Shown one piece after another: positions 11,781 through 23,700 of a stretch of 46,259 nucleotides of DNA. The position numbers and the translations under genes were made by a program. Within the stretch, counting starts at the first letter, position 1. Every line of letters begins with the position of its first letter. The DNA comes from Tubiluchus corallicola (taxonomy: Eukaryota > Priapulida > Priapulimorpha > Priapulimorphida > Tubiluchidae): contig JAQGDQ010001338.1 of assembly GCA_030141605.1 (NCBI GenBank), positions 1-46,259 of the forward strand, read 5' to 3'. The notes beneath the pieces were generated by a model, which saw nothing but the letters and a program-made list of their open reading frames with translations, had not been told where the DNA came from and did not search any database.

Positions 11781-14700
11781 ACCACACCACAACAGACTTG
11801 ATACACTATTTACAAAAACATTTACAGTAAGAATTGACTATAACTACACAAGCTGACAAGTTTTACTACAAGATTACATTAGACATTAGTAACATTTACA
11901 GTAAGAATAGACTATAACTACACAAGCTGACAAGTTTTACTACAAGATTACATTAGGCATTAGTAACATTTACAGTAAGAATTGACTATAACTACACATG
12001 CTGACAAGTTTTACTACAAGATTACATTAGACATTAGTAGAAAATGACGGTTAGAAAATATTAATGTACGAATATCTAAGACTGATGCATTTTATATCAG
12101 ATAGAAACTACTGGAAGCGTTTAGTACGTAATATAAACTCATGTATACATCGGAATATTTTACCGTTAGCAACATAGTTAAATTCATCTTTTCCGAATAA
12201 TAACAACTTCAACAGATCATTAGTTCCTAAGGCAGCTATATTAAGGTTTTCAGGCAGAAGTATTTCATTTAGTTTATCAAACATAACAACCCTAGCTAGT
12301 TGATACAATGGACAGTGCAACAAAAAGTGTTCAACAGACTCAAATCGAAATCCTCAGTTACTATTCGGCAATATTGGATGACCGTCATTATCTATACAGC
12401 CTTTAGAGAAAAGGTCATAGTTTAGCTGAGAAAATCCGATTTTCATGCGCTTATGATCCCCTTGATATTGCGTGTTTTACAGTGTCTGCTGTGCTGTAAA
12501 TTTGTTTAGCTCTGCTGCATGATTTCCAGTTTGTTTTGCAAATATTCTCATTTTTGTAGCCAAAACAACAATATTTTATTAAAACTTCCGATCCATATAG
12601 TCGAGAATCACGCCGAATGTTGCGAGAGACTTCTGGTTTCGACGGAGAATGTTTCGACTGGTTTTATGTTCGTAAAATTCATTTCTGATGATGACAGCAG
12701 TAGCCTTTCGAAACAATTGGCATGATTTTTGATTATGTGGAATGGAAATTTTAATAAAATATTGTGGTGGTCTTTTGGCTATAAATTGGTTTGAGTGCTT
12801 GTAATAAAAAAATTATCTAGTTTTTGTTCTTTATTTTTTCCCGATTTGTTCCACGACACTTTTTTCGCGACACACTGTTGAAAACTTTTCTAATAATTTT
12901 GAGGGAATTACCGCACGCCATTTGTGAATTGATCCGGCATTGTGGACTTGAATGAAAGGGGATACTATGGGTCAAGAGCTCGGCATGATTTGAGGCCTGC
13001 TTATAAAACGTTGTTCCTTTTATAATATTAATGTTTATTTAAAGTCGGCTCTTTGGATTAACAATTAACATAAGCTCCAAAGAGTTTTTGGACCGACTCT
13101 TAATTACAAACTACAAATGCATAATATTACTTCGCTTGTACCCTACATACCACGTGCCAGACAGGGCAACTTGTACCTACATACCACGTGCCAGACAGGG
13201 CAACTTGTGCCCTACATACCACGTGCCAGACAGGGCAACTTGTACCTACATACCACGTGCCAGACAGGGCAACTTGTACCCTACATACCACGCGCCAGAC
13301 AGGGCAACTTGTACCCTACATACCACGCGCCAGACAGGGCAACTTGTACCCTACATACCACGTGCCAGACAGGGCAACTTGTACCCTACATACCACGCGC
13401 CAGACAGGGCAACTTGTACCCTACATACCACGTGCCAGACAGGGCAACTTGTACCCTACATACCACGTGCCAGACAGGGCAACTTGTACCTACATACCAC
13501 GTGCCAGACAGGGCAACTTGTACCCTACATACCACGTGCCAGACAGGGCAACTTGTACCTACATACCACGTGCCAGACAGGGCAACTTGTACCCTACATA
13601 CCACGTGCCAGACAGGGCAACTTGTGCCCTACATACCACGTGCCAGACAGGGCAACCTGTACCTACATACCACGTGCCAGACAGGGCAACTTGTACCCTA
13701 CATACCACGCGCCAGACAGGGCAACTTGTACCTACATACCACGTGCCAGACAGGGCAACTTGTACCCTACATACCACGTGCCAGACAGGGCAACTTGTAC
13801 CCTACATACCACGTGCCAGACAGGGCAACTTGTACCCTACATACCACGCGCCAGACAGGGCAACTTGTACCCTACATACCACGTGCCAGACAGGGCAACT
13901 TGTACCCTACATACCACCTGCCAGACAGGGCAACTTGTACCTACATACCACGTGCCAGACAGGGCAACTTGTACCCTACATACCACGCGCCAGACAGGGC
14001 AACTTGTACCTACATACCACGTGCCAGACAGGGCAACTTGTACCCTACATACCACGCGCCAGACAGGGCAACTTGTACCCTACATACCACGCGCCAGACA
14101 GGGCAACTTGTACCCTACATACCACGTGCCAGACAGGGCAACTTGTACCCTACATACCACCTGCCAGACAGGGCAACTTGTACCTACATACCACGTGCCA
14201 GACAGGGCAACTTGTACCCTACATACCACGCGCCAGACAGGGCAACTTGTACCTACATACCACGTGCCAGACAGGGCAACTTGTACCCTACATACCACGC
14301 GCCAGACAGGGCAACTTGTACCCTACATACCACGCGCCAGACAGGGCAACTTGTACCCTACATACCACGTGCCAGACAGGGCAACTTGTACCCTACATAC
14401 CACGTGCCAGACAGGGCAACTTGTACCTACATACCACGTGCCAGACAGTGCAACTTGTACCCCACATACCACGTGCCAGACAGGGCAACTTGTACCCTAC
14501 ATACCACGTGCCAGACAGGGCAACTTGTACCTACATACCACGTGCCAGACAGGGCAACTTGTACCCTACATACCACGTGCCAGACAGGGCAACTTGTACC
14601 CTACATACCACGCGCCAGACAGGGCAACTTGTACCCTACATACCACGCGCCAGACAGGGCAACTTGTACCCTACATACCACGCGCCAGACAGGGCAACTT

Positions 14701-17700
14701 GTACCCTACATACCACGTGCCAGACAGGGCAACTTGTACCTACATACCACGTGCCAGACAGGGCAACTTGTACCCTACATACCACGTGCCAGACAGGGCA
14801 ACTTGTACCCTACATACCACGCGCCAGACAGGGCAACTTGTACCCTACATACCACGCGCCAGACAGGGCAACTTGTACCCTACATACCACGCGCCAGACA
14901 GGGCAACTTGTACCTACATACCACGTGCCAGACAGGGCAACTTGTACCCTACATACCACGCGCCAGACAGGGCAACTTGTACCCTACATACCACGCGCCA
15001 GACAGGGCAACTTGTACCCTACATACCACGTGCCAGACAGGGCAACTTGTACCCTACATACCACGTGCCAGACAGGGCAACTTGTACCTACATACCACGT
15101 GCCAGACAGGGCAACTTGTACCCCATACCACGTGCCAACAGAACTTGTACCCTACATACCACGTGCCAGACAGGGCAACTTGCCTACATACCACGTGCCA
15201 GACAGGGCAACTTGTACCCTACATACCACGTGCCAGACAGGGCAACTTGTACCCTACATACCACGCGCCAGACAGGGCAACTTGTACCCTACATACCACG
15301 CGCCAGACAGGGCAACTTGTACCCTACATACCACGCGCCAGACAGGGCAACTGTACTACATACCACCTGCCAGACAGGGCAACTTGTACCTACATACCAC
15401 GTGCCAGACAGGGCAACTTGTACCCTACATACCACGCGCCAGACAGGGCAACTTGTACCTACATACCACGTGCCAGACAGGGCAACTTGTACCCTACATA
15501 CCACGCGCCAGACAGGGCAACTTGTACCCTACAGGGCAACTTGTACCCTACATACCACGTGCCAGACAGGGCAACTTGTACCCTACATACCACGTGCCAG
15601 ACAGGGCAACTTGTACCTACATACCACGTGCCAGACAGGGCAACTTGTACCCCACATACCACGTGCCAGACAGGGCAACTTGTACCTACATACCACGCGC
15701 CAGACAGGGCAACTTGTACCTACATACCACGTGCCAGACAGGGCAACTTGTACCCTACATACCACGCGCCAGACAGGGCAACTTGTACCCTACATACGCG
15801 CCAGACAGGGCAACTTGTACCCTACATACCACGTGCCAGACAGGGCAACTTGTACCCTACATACCACGTGCCAGACAGGGCAACTTGTACCCTACATACC
15901 ACGTGCCAGACAGGGCAACTTGGATCCCTACATACCACGTGCCAGACAGGGCAACTTGTACCCTACATACCACGTGCCAGACAGGGCAACTTGTACCCTA
16001 CATACCACGTGCCAGACAGGGCAACTTGTACCCTACATACCACGTGCCAGACAGGGCAACTTGTACCCTACATACCACGCGCCAGACAGGGCAACTTGTA
16101 CCCCACATACCACGTGCCAGACAGGGCAACTTGTACCCTACATACCACCTGCCAGACAGGGCAACTTGTACCTACATACCACCTGCCAGACAGGGCAACT
16201 TGTACCCTACATACCACGCGCCAGACAGGGCAACTTGTACCTACATACCACGTGCCAGACAGGGCAACTTGTACCCTACATACCACGCGCCAGACAGGGC
16301 AACTTGTACCCTACATACCACGCGCCAGACAGGGCAACTTGTACCCTACATACCACGTGCCAGACAGGGCAACTTGTACCCTACATACCACGTGCCAGAC
16401 AGGGCAACTTGTACCCCACATACCACGCGCCAGACAGGGCAACTTGTACCCCACATACCACGTGCCAGACAGGGCAACTTGTACCCTACATACCACGTGC
16501 CAGACAGGGCAACTTGTACCTACATACCACGTGCCAGACAGGGCAACTTGTACCCTACATACCACGTGCCAGACAGGGCAACAGTAGGTACCTAGTTTTT
16601 GGTATGACCTAGCCGCTGTATCAAACTCACGACCTCCCAGACGGCAATGGACGTGTTATCATTAGACTAAACTGTCTCATTCATGTCTAGGTGTAAGTCC
16701 TTTTAAGCTGTAGTTGCTTGTTAATTATAATTCAATTTTTTCTTTAGTTAAATTAAGTTGTTTAACCTCGTGTAATTTTGCAGGTAACTACGTCTATGGC
16801 GGGTGTTGTAAAAGCCATGGATTCAGCAATGAGGTCAATGAACTTAGAAAAGGTGCGCCGCTTATTGTTCTTGTTCTTGCCTTTACTAGACCTAAACTCA
16901 TAATACGTGCTTCAAAAACACTTGTAATTAGATAAAAAATAAAATAAATATGAAATATTTTATATAAAATATTTATATAAAGTTTTATAAAAAGTGAAAT
17001 ATCATTACAAATTAACTCCTTTAGGACCGCGCCGTTCAGAATAGGACTTTTCTATGACTTTTCTGCAGCTGTTTAAGTACAGACATAACTAAATGATTGC
17101 AAATTAGGTGCTTTTCTACTCAGGAGAACCTCAGCTATCCAATCATGCTACTTATTTAAACATTTATAAATGGTTTAGTTGGATAAAATTAAGAAAAACA
17201 CGCCCTCTTCAGACACTCCAACTTAGCCTATTGAGTAGCTTAGTCTGGTGTACACTTGCTTGATCGTACGCATCTACTGATCGACTGCTTACTACAGTCC
17301 AAGCTGGGCAGTGTTCTGCTGCTATTCCAGGAAAAACCAACCGATCAGCCAAAGACTAATAGACTGTGTCTGGATAGTTGAAATTTTCTACATTAGCTGA
17401 TTAGTACAGAAGTGATACTGTACATTGTTACAGTGCAAACACTGCAGTTGCTGAAAACGTTTTTCAATTTTCTCATGAAAAATCGACTTTTCATTTGCCT
17501 AAGGTAAGCAAATGTGTTTCATGTAGAATTTTGCATGAAAATCTATTGTGTGAGGAGTAGAAACCTACAAATGTATTGTAATCGTTGCTTAATAAGAGCA
17601 GTTTTTTGCGAACCCTTGCAAAATGCAACAACAAACGCTTATGGTCCTGAAGGAGTTAGCAATACGGCCTTTTGCATAAACTGTGCAGGTTAATTATGTT

Positions 17701-20329
17701 AGTTAGCTAGGTGAATTGATTAATGTGGCAGTCACCATTAATGACTTGTGATGACACATTAGTCACCAAGCTTTGTGGTGTTGTTGTGTTTTGTTTCTCT
17801 CGGAATGCTCGTAGAGAAAACCATCATCAAATTAAACTAGTTTAAACTGAAGGAACGCGCAATGTTTACAGTAAATGTGATAATCTGGAAACGTGAAAGC
17901 GTATCTGAGAATACTCGGATACAAGAGAGTAATCTCCAGCAGCCTACTCCACCTTATATATCAGTGCAAATGAACAATCTAGAAACAGAAAGTATGTAAA
18001 TAAAAAACTTGACTTGACTAGGCAAAACTACTAAATGTGTTGAGCGAATTGTTGTGTTTTGTTTCTCTCGGAAGGCTCATAGAGAAAACCAGAAAACATG
18101 TCGTCAAATTAAACTAGTTTATTATGCGAGAATTCTACAACACAAAAGTATGAAGGAACGCGAAATGTTTACAGTAAATGTGATAATCTGGAAACTTGAA
18201 AGCAAGAAAGCATATCTGAGAATCTGAGAATACGAGAGAATACGAGGGTTCAAGAGAATGTGAGAGAATAAACTTCAGCGGCGAGCTCCGCCTTATATAT
18301 CAGTGCCAGGGAACAATCTAGAAATAGAAAGTTCTTGAAACTTCTACAAGGTAAGAAGGTTGTTCTACGATACTATAGAACATTCTACAATATTCTATTT
18401 ATTTCTAGTGGATCTCCACAACAACTATGTCACTATGTGACTATGTGACAGTCATTCAGTCTCTGACTTCACAGCAATTAGACTTCTTCACTGCATTTTG
18501 ATTTTTCCCTGATTTCTTCACAAAGGAAGCAGAATGCTTTCAAAATGTCATTGATTTCGAGTCAGTGGAATCGAATTAAGCTTGGATAAAATTCCAATTA
18601 GGCGAAAAAGTTATTTTCCAGCTTTTGTATAGCGGTTATGTAGGCGAGTCGATGCCCCTACGTGACAATTCACATTTTCACTTAGAAATATTGCGTAGTA
18701 GATTGTTTAAATAATGTCTTATAATAATTACTTACAACCAGTGGTGACTCGTGACTAAAATTAGTGAGGGCGCTACTTCAGAAAATTTTCAGCCATTGTT
18801 TTAATGCTGTGTAAAGCAAAACAAACGTATGTAATTTTAGTGTTGTAATTTGTAATTGTAATTTTAAACAAACAAACATACGAAAGTTTATACGTAAACG
18901 TGATAAAATCCTAAACAAAAAAGTATTTTTTCTTACTAATAGCATAAATTGTCACAGTACAAGTTGGAGCCATTCATGTACAGCACATGACATCTGACAG
19001 CAAACTGTGTGAGTGACAGTACTTTCTCTACTTGGGCTCAGATGTGTGCACATGGTCGCATGCACACAATGGCCAAACACCATGTTGCTGGAGCGCACTG
19101 TGCTGGGCTGTGAAGCAAACAGTACTACCCTCATATGCTCTTTTTCTTACAAGTATAAAGAACGAACTATAGAAGAAAGACTTCTTATATTGAATATTAT
19201 CAATAGCATCGAGTGAAAATAGGGAGTGCTGTCATTCCACGGTACTTATACACGAGCCACCACTACTTGCAACTGCGTTAAATTTTTCATCATTAGGTAC
19301 AATTGTTAATATGCAGGGATGGAAATTTTCCACGGACACGCGGAATTCCGAGTTTTTGGAAGACCAGTAGTGCCATTTTTGTAAATCGCGTAAATTCGTT
19401 GAAGAAATTTTTACGGACCTAGTACCTTATTTCACAAGCTGACCGCTAGATGGCAGGCCATCACTTTGTTTACATCACGTACATCAGTGTAACCACGTGT
19501 ATATCTCTTTGTATAAAAATGTAGAATCAATTGTGCAGAGTTATTTGAGTCAATTGCAGACAGTTTTTATATACTTTTGCATTGGAGCGGCCAGTACTTG
19601 GGCATTTTTGAGACAATTAGGTATCATGTATCCTTGATAGTTGGGTATTTTAAATTATGCATGAAACAAGGTAACTGATATTTTAAGTCCACTTAGAGGC
19701 TCTCTATGGTCACAAAATTGCAATTTCAATCCCATTGGGGGCCTAGGTGGCCCCAAAACCCCCCGGCCTGTATCAGAGTTTTTTGCAATTTGTGATTCTC
19801 ATCCCTGAATATCCCACTTGTTCGCGAATGACATTACAGTAGGCATCATTTATATTTTACACAAGTTTTTTTGCCTTAGTGAAAACTCTTGAGCAAAGTG
19901 CAGTTCATGGAGTCATTTATTTGATGGTTTTGTTCATTTTACCAGGTATCTAACTTAATGGATAGATTTGAAAAAGATTTTGAGGATTTGGACGTTCAGT
20001 CGGCTGCCATGGACAACGCCATGAGTTCCACGACAACGGTGACGGCACCCCAGGGAGAAGTTGACTCTCTCATGGCCCAAGTTGCCGACGAAGCCGGGTA
20101 ACTGTCTGCTTTCATGCAAGCATAACTTTAAATTGAGTGCATATGAGGCTAGCATCCCGAACGGTCTTTCTTTCTATTGACTTTTGAGAGATGCTGTTTC
20201 CTCTTTCAGTAGAGTTAACAGGTACAACTCCCAATTTCAGCAAAATTTTGGAGACTATGTGATGATGATGATCTCTTAGTAGAGTTAGCAGGGTACAACT
20301 ACTAATTTCATCAAGATTTTGGAGACTAT

Positions 20330-20361
<32 letters not shown>

Positions 20362-20585
20362 CTTTTAGTAGAGTTAACAGGGTACAACTACTAATTTCAT
20401 CAAGATTTTGGAGACTATATGATGATGATGATGATCTTTTAGTAGAGTTAACAGGGTACAACTACTAATTTCATCAAGATTTTGGAGACTATATGATGAT
20501 GATGATGATGATGATGATGATCTTTTAGTAGAGTTAACAGGGTACAACTACTAATTTCATCAAGATTTTGGAGACTATATGATGG

Positions 20586-20616
<31 letters not shown>

Positions 20617-20673
20617 CTTTTACTAGAGTTAACATGGTACAACTCCTAATTTCAGCAAAATTTTGGAGACTAT

Positions 20674-20710
<37 letters not shown>

Positions 20711-23700
20711 GTTCATACTTCAGACTTTAAACTTAGCTTATTTTTACCCAACAAACTAGAAATTACAAATAGAAATTTACAACATTACTGAAGAAAAATC
20801 AGTACAAAAAATTGATATATTTAAACTACAAATAGTAAAGCTGCTTGGCTCAGGAGACCTAAAAACGGCAAAACAGTCGCATAAATTAAAGGACACCTCA
20901 GGAAGAAATGGAAAAGGAGAAAGAGGGGGATGGATGAAAAGAACAAAAGGGAAGAAAGACAGAGAAACAGAAAGAGTATGTGAAAACCAGTGTTGTGCCA
21001 ATCAACGATGACAACGATATCAATAATGAAGTAATAATAAAGCCATTATCACCATTGGATTTTCAAGCCAAATTTGTGTCAACTCACATAGTGCCATAAA
21101 GGCAATGAATACAATCAGAGTTATTGGTAAACCCAAGCGATGACCATCGGTCAACTCACATAGTGCCATAAAGACAATGAATACAATCAGAGTTATTGGT
21201 AAATGCAAGAGATGACCATCGGTCAACTCACATAGTGTCATAAAGACAATGAATACAATCAGAGTTATTGGTAAACCCAAGCGATGACCATCGGTCAACT
21301 CACATAGTGCCATAAAGACAATGAATACAATCAGATTTATTGGTAAACCCAAGCGATGACCATCGGTCAACTCACATAGTGTCATAAAGACAATGAATAC
21401 AATCAGAGTTATTGGTAAATCCAAGCGATGACCATCGGTCAACTCACATAGTGCCATAAAGACAATGAATACAATCAGAGTTATTGGTAAAACCAAGCGA
21501 TGACCATCGGTCAACTCACATAGTGTCATAAAGACAATGAATACAATCCGAGTTATTGGTAAACCCAAGCGATGACCATCGGTCAACTCACATAGTGTCA
21601 TAAAGACAATGAATACAATCAGAGTTATTGGTAAACCCAAGCGATGACCATCGGTCAACTCACATAGTGTCATAAAGACAATGAATACAATCAGAGTTAT
21701 TGGTAAACCCAAGCGATGACCATCGGTCAACTCACATAGTGTCATAAAGACAATTAATACAATCCGAGTTATTGGTAAATGCAAGAGATGACCATCGGTC
21801 AACTCACATAGTGTCATAAAGACAATGAATACAATCAGAGTTATTGGTAAAACCAAGCGATGACCATCGGTCAACTCACATAGTGTCATAAAGACAATGA
21901 ATACAATCCGAGTTATTGGTAAACCGAAGCGATGACCATCGGTCAACTCACATAGTGTCATAAAGACAATGAATACAATCCGAGTTATTGGTAAACCCAA
22001 GCGATGACCATCGGTCAACTCACATAGTGTCATAAAGACAATGAATACAATCCGAGTTATTGGTAAACCCAAGCGATGACCATCGGTCAACTCACATAGT
22101 GTCATAAAGACAATGAATACAATCCGAGTTATTGGTAAATCCAAGCGATGACCATCGGTCAACTCACATAGTGCCATAAAGACAATGAATACAATCAGAG
22201 TTATTGATAAACCCAAGCGATGACCATCGGTCAACTCACATAGTGTCATAAAGACAATGAATACAATCCGAGTTATTGATAAATCCAAGCGATGACCATC
22301 GGTCAACTCACATAGTGCCATAAAGACAGCATACATAACAATTACGTATGTGACAAAAATAAGTTATAGGTTCATTTATTTCCACTCTGCATCTTACAAT
22401 TATAATAAAAATACAGATAATTTCACTGAAGTAAATATAAATATAAATGCAATATAATCCAGAAATTACGAAAGAGATTCTTATGCAGCATATACATGTG
22501 CAAATTATAATTACAGAATAATTTTGATGCGTACTGTTTGAGCATAAAAGCATAGCTTGACAGGCCAAACTGTACATGGAAATCTTAAAGAAGTGATTAA
22601 TAATTGAAATAATGATAATATATACATAAAAGTGGGGTGGGGGGAGTAGTGAATGAAAGATGAAATGGAGCGAGAACTAAGAAAAACTGTGATGTGGGGG
22701 GGGAGGTAGTGAATGAAAGATGAAATGGAGCGAGAACTAAGAAAAACTGTGATGTGGGGGGGGAGGTAGTGAATGAAACATGAAATGGAGCGAGAACTAA
22801 GAAAAACTGTGATGTGGGGGGGGGGGGGGTAGTGAATGAAAGATGAAATGGAGCGAGAACTAAGAAAAACTGTGATCATGATTATAAAGTGGATGTATTG
22901 ATGAAAACTATTCTGCAATAGTGTTTAAATTCGTTGTTGTTGTTGATGATGATTGTGATGATGGCAACAACTTTAGTGAATACAGTCAGAGTTATTGGCA
23001 AACGCAAGAGATGACCGATCAATTCAAGAAATTACTGCCGGTTTTTGCATCTTCCATTTTTATTGCTTATTAATTTTTCTCTCTCTTTTCAGGCTTGAGT
23101 TGAATATGGAGTTGCCGCAAGGTGGAACGCAATCACTAGGCGTCAGCACCGCAGCAGCGTCCGTAGAGCAGGTAAGTTACCATCTGACAACGTCACATTA
23201 TGTAGAAGACAGTGAGATTTGCATCCGTTTTATGTTTCTTAATACAATAAATGCCCGGTAAACTGCTTTAGAATTTGCGCTTCCACTGGGATTTGAACCC
23301 AGGCCTTCTGCTTTCTGGGTAGCTATGCTAATTACTATACCACAGAGTCACTCTGACCTAGAGATTTACTCTGTAGACTAGTAGAGGCTTGCCAGTGACG
23401 CTATGCTAATTACTATACCACAGAGCCACTGTAGAGATTTACTCTGTATCACAGTATCATCAAACTACTACAGGCTTGCCAGTGACGTATCACAGTCCAC
23501 AGTGTATCAACGCATAGTACAGGATGTATATTTACAGAACGGCTCATACCATTGTGTTAACTTTGCATAAGGTGTTTCTGCAGTCTTTATTTTTCTAAAG
23601 AAAGAGAAAAAACAGAAAAATACATAAAATTTGCAGTAATGTAATTTGAACAAAAACTACAGAAATTTGAACTAAAAAATTACACAGAAAATTGCTATCT

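Noticed and set aside
13136-16583. CRISPR-like regularly spaced repeats (also in the 53-, 60-, 67- and 72-bp arrays)
   Set aside because: Units are head-to-tail with no unique spacers, no cas genes are near, and the host DNA is animal.
13088-16612. Three overlapping + strand frames of 1174, 1156 and 1135 codons
   Set aside because: All three frames are open because the 34/35-bp unit lacks stop codons in any + frame and rotates frame each unit. The sequence is a satellite inside a SINE within a CHMP1B intron; no real protein is implied.
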